NCBI GenBank assembly: GCA_965207805.1
Contig: OZ242312.1
Location: forward strand, 3,100,001-3,164,000
DNA from: Palauibacter sp965207805
Lineage (GTDB): Bacteria > Gemmatimonadota > Gemmatimonadetes > Palauibacterales > Palauibacteraceae
DNA length: 64,000 bases
Direction of reading: 5' to 3'
Shown here: positions 17,437-26,159 of the stretch, piece by piece
How the letters are laid out: each line of letters opens with the position of its first letter
How positions within the stretch are numbered: the first letter of the stretch is position 1
Notes under the pieces: model-generated
What the model saw: the letters and a program-made list of their open reading frames with translations, nothing else
What the model was told of the DNA's origin: nothing
Databases searched by the model: none
Position numbers and translations under genes: made by a program

Positions 17437-19437
17437 ATGTCCGCACATACAGGCGCAAGCGCGAAATCCCACGTCAGCGAGGCCGAGGCCCGGAAGGTCG
17501 CCGAGGCCGCCCGCGAGACCGACTGGACGGGGCGAACCTTCGTCCGGAACCTCTTTCTCGGGAAGTTCCGGCTCGACGCGATTCACCCTTATCCCGACCC
17601 GGACGACTTCATCTCCGACTACGCGCGCGAGTGGACGGAGGACCTGCGGGTCTTCCTGCGGGACGAGGTGGACTCGGACGGCATCGACCGGGACGGAAAG
17701 ATCCCGCCCGAGGTCGTGCGGGCGCTCGCGGAGCGCGGCGCTTTCGGCATCAAGGTGCCCAGGAAGTACGGCGGCCTCGGATTCAACCAGACGGAGTACG
17801 CGAACGCGATGCGCGTCGTCGGCTCGGTGGACGGGAACGTCGTCGCCCTCCTCTCGGCGCATCAGTCGATCGGCGTGGGGCAGCCGCTCAAGATGTTCGG
17901 CACCGAGGCGCAGAAGGAGGCGTTCTTCCCGCGGCTCGCGAAGGGGGCGGTCAGCGCCTTCGCGCTCACCGAAAACGACGTGGGGTCGGATCCGGCCCGG
18001 CTCACGACCTCCGCCGAGCGCACGGAGGATGGGTCCGCCTTCATCCTGAACGGCGAGAAGCTGTGGTGCACGAACGGCACCCTGGCCGAACTCTACGTCG
18101 TCATGGCGCGCCACCCGGACACGGGGCGCATCTCCGCCTTCATCGTCGAGCGCGACTGGCCGGGGGTCGAGATCGTGCGGCGCTGCCACTTCATGGGGCT
18201 CAAGGCGCTCGAGAACGGGATCATCCGCTTCACCGACGTCCGCGTGCCCGCCGAGAACCTGCTCTGGAAGGAAGGGAGCGGACTCAAGCTCGCGCTCATG
18301 ACGCTGAACACGGGGCGGCTCACGATCCCCGCTTCCTCCGTGGGCGGCGCGCAGACCGCGCTCGAGGCCTGCCGCCGCTGGTGCGCGGAGCGGATCCAGT
18401 GGGGGGTGCCGGTCGGCAAGCACGAGACGATCGCGCACTACCTGACGTCGATCGCGACGCGGACGTACGCCATGTCCGCGATCGCCGACCTCACGCAGTC
18501 GATGGCGGATCGGGGCGGCTACGACATCCGGCTCGAGGCCGCGATGGCGAAGCTCTGGAACACGGAAACGGGCTGGCAGCTCGTCGACGACGCGTTGCAG
18601 GTGCGGGGCGGGCGCGGTTACGAGACCGCCGACTCGCTCACCGCGCGCGGCGAGGAACCCGTCGCCGTCGAGCGCTGGCTGCGGGACTTCCGCATCAACC
18701 GGATCTTCGAGGGGTCAAGCGAGATCCTGCGCCTGTTCATGGCGCGAGAGGCCGTGGACCGGCACCTCCAGATCGCCGGCGACCTCGTCGACCCGAAACT
18801 CGGCCTCGGCGCGAAGCTCAAGGCCTTGCCGAAGGCGGCGTGGTTCTACGCCACCTGGTATCCGACGACGTGGATCGGCTGGAGCCTGCCGCCGCGCTTC
18901 GCGAGCCACGGGCGGCTGGCGAAGCACCTGCGCTTCGTCGAGCGCAACAGCCGCAAGCTCGCGCGCACGATCTTCCACCTCATGCTCCGCCACGGGCCCA
19001 GGCTCGAGCGGCGCCAGGGACTGCTCTTCCGCGTCATCGACATCGGCGCGGAACTGTTCGCGATCTCGGCCGCCGTCACGAGAGCGGACATGCTGCGCCG
19101 GCGCGCGGGGGATGAGGCCCGCGACGAGGCCCGGGAGGCGGCGCGTCTCGCCGATTCGTTCGCCGTCGAGTCACGCCGGCGCGTGGGCGAACTCTTCCGC
19201 CGCATCCGCTCGAACCACGACGCGGCGGACTACCGCATTGCCCAGGACATCATGGCGGGCCATTTCGAGTGGATGGAGCGCGACATCGTCGGCCTCCAGA
19301 AGGCCGCCCTCGAAGCCTGGCAGGGCAAGGCGCCGGATCTCTCGTCAGATCGCGGACCCGACGCCTCCCCGTCCGAACCCTTCGCGGAGCCCCGCCCGGA
19401 TGTCCGCCCCGCAAGCGCCGGGGCCGAGGTCGTCTAG
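17437..19437 (+). CDS. Acyl-CoA dehydrogenase with C-terminal extension
   Basis: 666 residues; ordinary acyl-CoA dehydrogenases have about 380. The FAD/substrate motif FALTENDVGSDPARLTTSA is near residue 175, and RIFEGSSEILRLFMAREAV near 422 ends the catalytic part. About 240 further residues follow, mostly helical, as in very-long-chain type enzymes that bind membranes. It should oxidise fatty acyl-CoA to trans-2-enoyl-CoA. ATG at 17437 has a GGGAGA-like site upstream. It ends in a 4-bp overlap with the converging lipoprotein gene. No electron-transfer flavoprotein genes are nearby. Confidence 0.92.
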   Translation: MSAHTGASAKSHVSEAEARKVAEAARETDWTGRTFVRNLFLGKFRLDAIHPYPDPDDFISDYAREWTEDLRVFLRDEVDSDGIDRDGKIPPEVVRALAERGAFGIKVPRKYGGLGFNQTEYANAMRVVGSVDGNVVALLSAHQSIGVGQPLKMFGTEAQKEAFFPRLAKGAVSAFALTENDVGSDPARLTTSAERTEDGSAFILNGEKLWCTNGTLAELYVVMARHPDTGRISAFIVERDWPGVEIVRRCHFMGLKALENGIIRFTDVRVPAENLLWKEGSGLKLALMTLNTGRLTIPASSVGGAQTALEACRRWCAERIQWGVPVGKHETIAHYLTSIATRTYAMSAIADLTQSMADRGGYDIRLEAAMAKLWNTETGWQLVDDALQVRGGRGYETADSLTARGEEPVAVERWLRDFRINRIFEGSSEILRLFMAREAVDRHLQIAGDLVDPKLGLGAKLKALPKAAWFYATWYPTTWIGWSLPPRFASHGRLAKHLRFVERNSRKLARTIFHLMLRHGPRLERRQGLLFRVIDIGAELFAISAAVTRADMLRRRAGDEARDEAREAARLADSFAVESRRRVGELFRRIRSNHDAADYRIAQDIMAGHFEWMERDIVGLQKAALEAWQGKAPDLSSDRGPDASPSEPFAEPRPDVRPASAGAEVV

Positions 19438-20039
19438 CCGGACGGCGCGCCGGGTACGTCCTCCAGATCGAGGCGGGTCTCGTGGCCGCATAGCGTGCCG
19501 GCCAGGACGGCGGCCAGAGACGGTTCCGTGCCGGAGGAGTCCAATCCCCCGCTCAGCGTCAGGTCGATGTCGCAGGAACCGGACCGTCCGTCGGACTGCC
19601 AGTCCAGCGCCCCCGTCACCGAACCCTCGATGGTGAACTCCTCCAAAAAACCGACGATCGTGGCGACGGACCGTTCGCGGACGCTCGGGCGGCCGTCCAC
19701 GGTGAACCGCATCCCGCCGCTCGAAACCTGGCAGCCGCTGGGAGCGGCCGTGAAATCGGACCTCAGCCTCGCCGTGTCGGCCACCGACTCCTCCACGACG
19801 TCGATCGTGACTGTGACCTGTCCCCCCAGGGGGCACGCGATCACGAGGCTGTTCTCGGAGCCGCCGATGATCGTGGCGGCGGTGTCGCCCTGAACCGCCC
19901 GCATCGCCTCGAACAGCGCCAGCGACTCGGCCTCGGAGAGCCGGTCCGCCGTGTCGGGGGGATCCGTCGTTCCCTCGCTGCACCCGGCCGCGAGCGCGCC
20001 GGCGAGAAGGACTGCAATCACGCTTCTTCGGTCGAACAT
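19434..20039 (-). CDS. Small lipoprotein, unknown function
   Basis: 201 residues. The signal peptide MFDRRSVIAVLLAGALAAGC carries a lipobox with Cys at residue 20. The mature part contains Cys pairs (ACPLGG, SGCQVS, SGSCDIDL, LCGHE), and strand-like segments such as QVTVTIDVV and MRFTVDG suggest an all-beta domain. A good GGAGG site precedes the ATG. Upstream, between this gene and thiC, lies a tandem 21-bp repeat that could be its operator. No family is recognised. Confidence 0.75.
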   Translation of the reverse strand: MFDRRSVIAVLLAGALAAGCSEGTTDPPDTADRLSEAESLALFEAMRAVQGDTAATIIGGSENSLVIACPLGGQVTVTIDVVEESVADTARLRSDFTAAPSGCQVSSGGMRFTVDGRPSVRERSVATIVGFLEEFTIEGSVTGALDWQSDGRSGSCDIDLTLSGGLDSSGTEPSLAAVLAGTLCGHETRLDLEDVPGAPSG

Positions 20040-20112
20040 CCCTTCCTCCCTTCCTCCCTGGCCGGGTTCCGGCGTACGCGGAGCCTCGGTGGGCTCCCGC
20101 CGGCCCGACACC

Positions 20113-20154
20113 TCCACCTTGCTGAAACATATGTCCACCTTGCTGAAATATATG
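20113..20154. repeat. Tandem 21-bp repeat upstream of the lipoprotein gene
   Basis: Two adjacent 21-bp units (20113-20133 and 20134-20154) read TCCACCTTGCTGAAA followed by CATATG or TATATG, differing at one base. They lie 74 bp upstream of the lipoprotein start, within the thiC-lipoprotein gap, and the 21-bp period places both copies on the same face of the helix. This fits an operator bound by two regulator dimers, but no regulator gene is adjacent. Confidence 0.6.
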
Positions 20155-20188
20155 CGGTCAGGCCGGTCAGGGTTCCACGCCCAGCGGA

Positions 20189-21823
20189 TCAGGCGCCCTC
20201 GAGAGCATAGCGGCGCACGTCCTCGCTGATCTTCATCGCGCAGAACTTCGGGCCGCACATCGAGCAGAAGTGGGCCACCTTCGCGCCCTCCGCCGGGAGC
20301 GTCTCGTCGTGGAAATCGCGGGCGGTCACCGGGTCGAGCGCGAGGTTGAACTGGTCCTCCCACCGGAATTCGAAGCGCGCCTTCGAGATCGCGTCGTCCC
20401 ACGCCTGCGCGCCCGGGTGTCCGCGCGCGAGGTCCGCCGCGTGCGCCGCGATCCGGTACGCGATGACGCCGGCCTTCACGTCGTCGCGGTCGGGGAGCCC
20501 GAGGTGCTCCTTGGGTGTCACGTAGCACAGCATGGCCGTGCCGTGCCAGCCGATCGTCGCCGCGCCGATCGCACTCGTGATGTGGTCGTAGCCGGGCGCG
20601 ATGTCCGTCGTCAGCGGCCCCAGCGTGTAGAAGGGCGCCTGGTCGCACCACTCGAGCTGCCGGTCCATGTTCTCGCGAATCAGGTGCATGGGGACATGCC
20701 CCGGGCCCTCGTTCATCACCTGCACGTCGTATTCCCACGCGATCCGCGTCAGTTCGCCCTGCGTGCGCAATTCGGCGAACTGCGCCTCGTCGTTGGCGTC
20801 GGCGATCGACCCCGGCCGCAGCCCGTCTCCCAGCGACAGCGACACGTCGTATTCGCGCACGATCTCGCACAGCTCGCGGAAGTGCGTGTAGAGGAAGTTC
20901 TCCCGGTGGTGGGCCATGCTCCACTTGGCGATGATCGATCCGCCGCGGCTCACGATCCCCGTCACGCGCTCCGCCGTGAGCGGCACATACCGGAGGAGCA
21001 GCCCCGCGTGGACGGTGAAGTAGTCCACCCCCTGTTCGCACTGTTCGATGAGCGTGTCGCGGTAGACGTCCCACGTCAGTGCCTCGGGGACGCCGTCCAC
21101 CTTCTCCAGCGCCTGGTAGATGGGCACGGTGCCGATGGGGACGGGGGAGTTTCGGAGGATCCACTCCCGCGTGGCGTGGATGTTCCTGCCCGTGGAGAGG
21201 TCCATCACCGTGTCGGCGCCCCACAGCGTCGCCCAGCGCAGTTTCTCTACCTCCTCCTCGATCGAGGAGGTGACGGCGGAGTTCCCGATGTTGGCGTTGA
21301 TCTTCACCTTGAAGGCCCGGCCGATGATCATCGGCTCGAGCTCGGGGTGGTTGATGTTGGCGGGAATGATGGCGCGGCCCCGCGCCACCTCGTCGCGCAC
21401 GAAGGACGGGTCCATGTCCTCCCGCACGGCGATGAACGCCATCTCGGGCGTGATCTCGCCGCGGCGCGCGTAGTGCATCTGCGTGACGGGACCGTTCCCC
21501 CGCCGCGTCTCGCGGACGAGGGTCGAGGGCAGCTCCAGGGCGTCGTCCCGCCGCCCGCGGACCACCGTGGCGGAGCGCCCGGTCGAACGCACGTCGCGAC
21601 CGCGGATCCACTCGTCGCGCAGAAGCGGCAGGCCTTCGCGCGCGTCGCACCCGCTCGGACCGCTGGTCTCGTAGACGCGCAGGGGCGGCTCGCCGCCGGC
21701 GAGCGCGATCTCCCGCATGGGGACGCGAAGGCCGCCGGGGCCATCCACGAAGACTCTGGTGGAGTTGGGGAAGGCTCCTCCGTACGGAGCCGGGGTGGCG
21801 AGGGCAGGGTCCGGATCGATCAT
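20189..21823 (-). CDS. thiC: Phosphomethylpyrimidine synthase
   Basis: 544 residues. ThiC rearranges aminoimidazole ribotide into HMP phosphate, the pyrimidine half of thiamine, using a radical-SAM type iron-sulfur cluster. The C-terminal cluster motif CSMCGPKFC is near residue 523. Family core sequences are present, such as INANIGNSA, WGADTVMDLSTG, NEGPGHVPMH and GYDHITSAIGAA. A TPP riboswitch lies 88 bp upstream, so thiamine pyrophosphate should repress it. No other thiamine gene is in the window. Confidence 0.97.
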   Translation of the reverse strand: MIDPDPALATPAPYGGAFPNSTRVFVDGPGGLRVPMREIALAGGEPPLRVYETSGPSGCDAREGLPLLRDEWIRGRDVRSTGRSATVVRGRRDDALELPSTLVRETRRGNGPVTQMHYARRGEITPEMAFIAVREDMDPSFVRDEVARGRAIIPANINHPELEPMIIGRAFKVKINANIGNSAVTSSIEEEVEKLRWATLWGADTVMDLSTGRNIHATREWILRNSPVPIGTVPIYQALEKVDGVPEALTWDVYRDTLIEQCEQGVDYFTVHAGLLLRYVPLTAERVTGIVSRGGSIIAKWSMAHHRENFLYTHFRELCEIVREYDVSLSLGDGLRPGSIADANDEAQFAELRTQGELTRIAWEYDVQVMNEGPGHVPMHLIRENMDRQLEWCDQAPFYTLGPLTTDIAPGYDHITSAIGAATIGWHGTAMLCYVTPKEHLGLPDRDDVKAGVIAYRIAAHAADLARGHPGAQAWDDAISKARFEFRWEDQFNLALDPVTARDFHDETLPAEGAKVAHFCSMCGPKFCAMKISEDVRRYALEGA

Positions 21824-21911
21824 GACCGGCGTCGTTTCTCCGGCACACCCGCGTCGTCGCCGGACGGGGACGGTCGACGCCGGGCGGGAACGCTACCCCG
21901 CGCGGGCCGCG

Positions 21912-21993
21912 CTCCCTACGCCGGTATGAGCCGGATCAGGTTCATGGGGTACGCTCTCAATCCCGACAGATCGGGATGCCCCCGGCGACCGCC
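21912..21993 (-). promoter_or_regulatory. TPP riboswitch (THI element)
   Basis: On the minus strand the leader contains TTGAGAGCGTACCCC, then GAACCTGATCCGGCTCATA, then CCGGCGTAGGGA, matching the conserved pyrimidine- and pyrophosphate-binding parts of the TPP aptamer. A strong outer hairpin (CATCCCGATCTGTCGGGAT) forms the variable arm. It lies between leuB and thiC, transcribed toward thiC. How it acts (termination or start-codon masking) is not clear by eye. Confidence 0.93.
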
Positions 21994-22006
21994 GGAAAGA
22001 TAGGCG

Positions 22007-23089
22007 TCACCGGTCCGCCGCGCCCACGGTGCCCAGGGCTCCGACGATCAGCTCGCCCATCCGCGCCGTCGACACCGGTGCCCGGCCCCCGTCGGCGTGG
22101 AGATCCGCGGTGCCGTATCCGTCTTCGAGCACACGGTTCACGGCGGCCCGCACGGCGCCCGCCTCCTCCGGCAGCGCGAACGTGAGGTCGAGCATCATCG
22201 CGACGGAGAGGATCGCGCCGATGGGATTGGCGATCCCCCGCCCCGCGATGTCCGGAGCCGCGCCGTGGACCGGCTCATAGAGACCGATGTCGCCACCCAC
22301 GCTCGCCGACGGCAGCATGCCGAGGCTCCCGACGAGCACCGCCGCCTCGTCGCTCAGAATGTCGCCAAACATGTTGCTGGTCAGCAGGACGTCGAACTGG
22401 CGCGGATGTTGGATCAACTGCATCGCGCAATTGTCCACGAGCATGCTGGAAAACTCGATATCCGGATAGTCGAGGGATACGTCTTCGGCGATCCGGCGCC
22501 AGAAGATCGACGACTCCAGGACATTCGCCTTGTCTATCGACGTCACTTTCTTCCGCCGCGTGCGCGCGAGTTCGAACGCCGACACGGAGATCCGCCGGAT
22601 TTCCTCCTCCGTGTAGATCTCGGTGTCGAAGGCGACGCCGTCCTCGATTCCGCGCGGACGCCCGAAATAGATGCCGCCGAGCAGTTCGCGGACGACGACG
22701 AGGTCCACGCCGCGGACGCACTCGGGACGGAGGGGAGATCGCGCGACGAGCGCCTCGGACACGGCAACGGGTCGGATGTTCGCGTGGTTTCCGAGCAACT
22801 GCCGCAGCTCCAGCAGCCCCCTGGAGGCGTCGACCTCCGTCCCGTGCACGGAGCGCACCGCGAGTCCGACGGCTCCCACGAGCACGGCGTCGACCTCGAC
22901 GGCGAGCGCCCGCGTCTCCTCCGGCAGAGGATCTCCGAACCGCTCGAGCGCGCCGTCGCCGACGGGGGCTTCCACGATGTCGAAACGGTGGCCGTAGACC
23001 GCGCCGACGGCCCCCAGCACGCGCCTCGCCTCGCGGAGGACCTCGGGGCCGATGCCATCGCCGGGCAGAAACAGGACACGCCCGGCCAT
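22007..23089 (-). CDS. leuB: 3-isopropylmalate dehydrogenase
   Basis: 360 residues. LeuB oxidises and decarboxylates 3-isopropylmalate in leucine synthesis with NAD. Visible motifs are FLPGDGIGPEV at the N-terminus, RELLGGIYFG near 133, the catalytic KANVLESS near 190, LVDNCAMQLI, the metal-binding NMFGDILSDEA near 245, and the NAD-site EPVHGAAPDIAG near 273. It is separated by 4 bp from the rhomboid gene upstream, so they may be co-transcribed. No other leucine genes are nearby. Confidence 0.95.
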   Translation of the reverse strand: MAGRVLFLPGDGIGPEVLREARRVLGAVGAVYGHRFDIVEAPVGDGALERFGDPLPEETRALAVEVDAVLVGAVGLAVRSVHGTEVDASRGLLELRQLLGNHANIRPVAVSEALVARSPLRPECVRGVDLVVVRELLGGIYFGRPRGIEDGVAFDTEIYTEEEIRRISVSAFELARTRRKKVTSIDKANVLESSIFWRRIAEDVSLDYPDIEFSSMLVDNCAMQLIQHPRQFDVLLTSNMFGDILSDEAAVLVGSLGMLPSASVGGDIGLYEPVHGAAPDIAGRGIANPIGAILSVAMMLDLTFALPEEAGAVRAAVNRVLEDGYGTADLHADGGRAPVSTARMGELIVGALGTVGAADR

Positions 23090-23093
23090 CGCG

Positions 23094-23888
23094 CTAGCCG
23101 AAACCTCCGCCGAATCTCTCCACGAACGTGCGCTCGCGGTCGGTGAGGGCGGACCACCCCGCGGCCTTGAGCTTTCCGGCGATGCGCTCGTACTCGGCCC
23201 GGTTCACGGGATGAAGGGCACTCGGCTCGATGCGCCCCCACTTCACGTTCAACTCCCGTTCTCCCATGCGGACGCCGGGGCTCTCGGCCTTCTTGCGGAA
23301 CTGGGCCGCGGCGGAGCGGGTGGCCCGCAGCCTCAGATAGAGCCAGCCGCCGAGGAACCCGCCCAGGTGCGCGAAGTGCGCCACGCCCCCGGCGACGCCG
23401 CCCAGGCCCAGCCACAGGGAAAGCACCGTGAACGCGATGACGAGGAAGCGGACCTGCACCGGGATGACGAACCAGATCATCACCCGGTCGCGCGGCCAGT
23501 AGCGCGCGTAGCCGAACAGCACGCCGTACACCGCCGCCGAAGCGCCGACCATCGGTGCGTACAGCCCGCCCTGCGACATCGCGACGAGGGTCCACAGTAT
23601 GTGGACGAGGGCCCCGACGAGCCCGGCCAGGAGATACAGCTTCAGAAAGCTCTTCGATCCCAGCAGCGACTCGAGCTTCGGCCCGAAGAAGAAGAGCGCG
23701 AGCATGTTGAAGAAGATGTGGGACACGCCGCCCAGGTCGTGGAGGAACTGGTAGGTGATGAGCGTCCAGGGCCGGGTCAGCACCTGGGCGGGGACGAGCC
23801 ACAGTTCCGACATCAGCGCGGGATTCATGCGCGTGAACACGTAGGCGACGACGTTGATCAGGAGGAGCTGGCCGACGACACGAGTCAT
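23094..23888 (-). CDS. Rhomboid family intramembrane serine protease
   Basis: 264 residues with about six membrane spans. The catalytic serine motif GAS (MVGASAAVYGVLFG) and the catalytic His in GGVAHFAHLGGFLGGW are both present. HDLGGVSHIFFNMLALFFFG is the usual loop/helix 2 region. A polar tail of about 80 residues follows the last span. Substrates are unknown. The start codon overlaps the stop of the DUF72 gene (ATGA). Confidence 0.93.
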   Translation of the reverse strand: MTRVVGQLLLINVVAYVFTRMNPALMSELWLVPAQVLTRPWTLITYQFLHDLGGVSHIFFNMLALFFFGPKLESLLGSKSFLKLYLLAGLVGALVHILWTLVAMSQGGLYAPMVGASAAVYGVLFGYARYWPRDRVMIWFVIPVQVRFLVIAFTVLSLWLGLGGVAGGVAHFAHLGGFLGGWLYLRLRATRSAAAQFRKKAESPGVRMGERELNVKWGRIEPSALHPVNRAEYERIAGKLKAAGWSALTDRERTFVERFGGGFG

Positions 23889-24616
23889 GCGGGCGTCGCC
23901 TCCGCCATCCCCGTCCTCTCCGTCATCATCTCCGTGAACTGCCCGGCGAGCGCGGGACCGACGCCGGCGTCTTCGTGCTTGAAGAAGGCGTAGACCCGGT
24001 CCCAGCCCGAGGCGCGCAGCCGCCCGGCCCAGGCTTCCAGCTCCTCCGCGGAGTACGCGCTGCGGCGCAGCCGGAGGTAGGTCCAGTCGGCCGTCTCGAC
24101 CAGCGGCGCGTCGTCTCCGTCGTCCGTCTCGGCGAGGCAGAGGGCGGAGTTCCGGGCCCGGAGGATGTCGAACACCGCCTCGTCGAACCACGAGGCGTGC
24201 CGGAACTCGAAGGCCGAGGTGCCGGGGTTCGGAAGCTGGTCCACGAAACGCGCGAGCCGTTCATCGTCCCGCTTGAAGGTAGGCGGAAGCTGGTACAGGA
24301 TGACGCCCGCGCGATCCGCCATCACCGACGCCGTCTGCACGAGATACTCCGTTTCGTCTTCCGCGTTCTTCAACCGCTTGAAGTGCGTGATGCGGCGCGA
24401 AGCCTTGAGCGCGAAGCGGAATCCGTCGGGCACCGCCCCGGCCCAGTTCTCGAGCACGCTCTCGCGCGGCATGCGGTAGAAGGTGTTGTTGATCTCGACG
24501 GCCCGAAGCCGGCGGCCGTAGAAGGACAACATCTCCTTGTTGGGGAGATCCTGCGGGTAGAAGCTGCCTTTCCACGCGGGATAGCTGTAGCCGCTCGTGC
24601 CGATCCAGATCTGCAT
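23885..24616 (-). CDS. DUF72 (YecE-like) protein
   Basis: 243 residues from the ATG at 24616. The start MQIWIGTSGYSYPAWKGSFY and later VEINNTFYRMP, FRFALKASRRITH and YAFFKHED are hallmarks of the TIM-barrel DUF72 family. The family function is not settled. The ATG at 24616 was chosen because the family begins there; an upstream frame extends to 24694. It overlaps the rhomboid gene by 4 bp, suggesting a DUF72-rhomboid-leuB transcript. Confidence 0.92.
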   Translation of the reverse strand: MQIWIGTSGYSYPAWKGSFYPQDLPNKEMLSFYGRRLRAVEINNTFYRMPRESVLENWAGAVPDGFRFALKASRRITHFKRLKNAEDETEYLVQTASVMADRAGVILYQLPPTFKRDDERLARFVDQLPNPGTSAFEFRHASWFDEAVFDILRARNSALCLAETDDGDDAPLVETADWTYLRLRRSAYSAEELEAWAGRLRASGWDRVYAFFKHEDAGVGPALAGQFTEMMTERTGMAEATPA

Positions 24617-24757
24617 GGGCCGGATGATACGGTCCCGCCGTCGGCGGGCCAACGCACTCCGGCATCGACCGCGTTGTACATTGGCCGCGCGCAACTTCGG
24701 CTGCGAAGGGACGTACTACGGTTGCGGAGCGACGTGCGAACAACGAGGGGACGGATC

Positions 24758-24832
24758 TTGGCGAGCGGAAACGCGACGAACGGGGGCGGCACGCTCCTGC
24801 TGGGCACGACGAAGGGCGCCTTCCTGGCATAG
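24758..24832 (+). pseudogene. 5' fragment of BNR/sialidase-like gene, cut by the outer element
   Basis: Starting at a TTG with GAGGGG upstream, 24 codons read MASGNATNGGGTLLLGTTKG then AFLA, then a stop (TAG at 24830) created by element DNA. The phrase LLLGTTKGAFLA is the usual first blade of BNR/WD40-like glycosyl-hydrolase-type proteins. The same reading frame resumes at 48746 (AFLARPRDG) after the 12-bp repeat, so this is the amputated start of the gene at 48728-49828. Confidence 0.85.
24817..24828. repeat. attL core of the outer element
   Basis: CGCCTTCCTGGC here is repeated exactly at 48745-48756. Flanking bases differ on both sides. Joining left flank to right flank through one copy rebuilds the host gene in frame, which marks it as the crossover core of a tyrosine recombinase. 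Confidence 0.85.
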
Positions 24833-24903
24833 GAGCGGTGGCCTAAATCACGGCAGAAAATCATGTAAGTTATTACAGGGCTGCACGATCTGCGTTTCCT
24901 GCC
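24829..24903. repeat. Conserved left end of the outer element
   Basis: This 75-bp end aligns without gaps with 32986-33060, the left end of the inner element. Shared blocks include AATCACGGCAG, AAATC, TTACAGGGC and GCACGATCTGCG (24883-24894). The 12-mer GCACGATCTGCG occurs inverted before both integrase genes (32688-32699 and 46449-46460). These are good candidates for integrase arm sites. Confidence 0.8.
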
Positions 24904-24953
24904 GTTGCATTGGACCTTGCTGGACCGAGCCGGGAGAGCGGGGATCACAGCCT

Positions 24954-25364
24954 TCAATGGCGGGAACTTCCGCGCCCGCACCACCCCTCAACCACCCGAA
25001 TCGAAGCGGTTTCCCAAGGGGGCCGGCGCTGTCCCGGAGCCGTATGGGGGCTCCGCCATCGGCACCCCCAAACCCCTTGGGCAACGGCTGCCGCGGATTT
25101 GTCTCCCGCCGCGCCGTCCCGGCTCTCTGCAATCCGCTCCCGGATCCATTCGTCCACCTCTTTCTCGATCCAGCGGACGGCACGCCCGCCCCCGCGCTCA
25201 GCGTAACCCTCCGCTGAGTGGCGGGCGAGCATTCGTGCCAACCCGTCGAGGCGCACGATGCCGAGGACGGCACGGAGTCTTTCGACGACCTCGATGCCGT
25301 CGCCGGTCTCGCCCTCGCCGTCGTCGCGGCGCGCGTGCAACGTGCCGAACGGCGTCAGTTCCAT
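24954..25364 (-). CDS. Small ORF with AlpA-like C-terminal stretch, doubtful
   Basis: About 136 residues from the ATG at 25364. The middle GGRAVRWIEKEVDEWIRER resembles the end of AlpA-type excisionase/regulator proteins (G-RAV-W---EV--WI--R), but the helix-turn-helix half expected before it is not recognisable. It may be a decayed excisionase gene of the outer element. No good ribosome site is seen, and a strong terminator lies upstream. The rest of 24833-25490 holds the element end and the terminator only. Confidence 0.3.
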   Translation of the reverse strand: MELTPFGTLHARRDDGEGETGDGIEVVERLRAVLGIVRLDGLARMLARHSAEGYAERGGGRAVRWIEKEVDEWIRERIAESRDGAAGDKSAAAVAQGVWGCRWRSPHTAPGQRRPPWETASIRVVEGWCGRGSSRH

Positions 25365-25422
25365 GCCGCCGACAGTGAGGAATCGTGGAGAAAACGCTGA
25401 GTCAGAAGCCAAAAAGGCAACG

Positions 25423-25453
25423 AAAAAGGGGCCAGCTCCGAAGAACCGGCCCC
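25423..25453 (-). terminator. Rho-independent terminator with UUCG loop
   Basis: Read on the minus strand, GGGGCCGGTTC pairs with GAGCTGGCCCC around a TTCG tetraloop, followed by TTTTT. It lies 38 bp after the stop of the secreted protein gene at 25491 and should end the minus-strand cargo transcript of the outer element. Confidence 0.85.
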
Positions 25454-25490
25454 TCTTCGCTCCACACAAGCGCTGCTTCCCGTGCGTGGC

Positions 25491-26147
25491 TCAGCCGAGA
25501 ATCCAGCGGCCCCACCCGCACAGCCGATCAACTACCCCGGCTGGCGGCGCCGCTTCGTGCCGTCTGTCGTGCAGAACCATCGCCGCATCGCACCACGACG
25601 ACCTGTTAGGACAGGGGTTCGTGGTATCCGCGTCCCCGGATGGCACGCACGGCGCAGGCCGCTCGCTTGTCTCAAGCAACTCGACCACATACCCCTCTTC
25701 GCCTGCGTAGAACACCGTAGCCAGGATGAGGTTCGGGTTGGCGTGGTGCTCGCTGGCCCGGGCTGTTTCGTAGGCACGGATGAGCCCCGAGATGGCACCC
25801 GGATGGCGAGTACCGTGACCCGCCTCCTGCCCGGCACCCATCAGCGCCAGTTGCGCCCGAAGGCTCGCGTCACGGTCGCTGCCCAGGACGAGGCGTACGA
25901 GGTTCTCGACCATGGCATCCAATTCGACGGCAGACCGCAGCTCATACCTCTGGCGCAGGACGGCGACCGCCGGTGCGTGCGGTCGCTGGTGCTGGGTAGA
26001 CGGCTCCAACAGCGCCTTCATGGCGAGGGCGGGGGTGGGTGTACGAACTTCGCCACCATCCAGCACCATACCGCCCGAGACGATTCTCTGCTGCTGCGCT
26101 GCGGCGGTGGCAGGCAGCAGGAGCAACAGCGTCAGTAGCTTCTTCAT
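25491..26147 (-). CDS. Secreted protein of unknown function (outer-element cargo)
   Basis: 218 residues. The leader MKKLLTLLLLLPATAAA looks like a Sec signal peptide. The mature chain is mostly helical in its first half. Its second half has four closely spaced cysteines (APCVPSG, NPCPN, SWCDAA, DRLCGW) that may form disulfides. ATG at 26147 has GGAGGG just upstream; an ATG four codons earlier is alternative. It follows the HExxH lipoprotein gene closely and ends before a strong terminator. No family is recognised. Confidence 0.65.
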   Translation of the reverse strand: MKKLLTLLLLLPATAAAQQQRIVSGGMVLDGGEVRTPTPALAMKALLEPSTQHQRPHAPAVAVLRQRYELRSAVELDAMVENLVRLVLGSDRDASLRAQLALMGAGQEAGHGTRHPGAISGLIRAYETARASEHHANPNLILATVFYAGEEGYVVELLETSERPAPCVPSGDADTTNPCPNRSSWCDAAMVLHDRRHEAAPPAGVVDRLCGWGRWILG

Positions 26148-26159
26148 GGTGCCCTCCAT

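Noticed and set aside
20270..22003. 577-codon open frame antisense to thiC
   Set aside because: Opposite the well-conserved thiC and its riboswitch; composition is that of a chance frame.
24817..24828. Chance 12-bp match instead of attachment core
   Set aside because: The match also restores a family-typical protein sequence in frame, and the same logic holds for the inner element.
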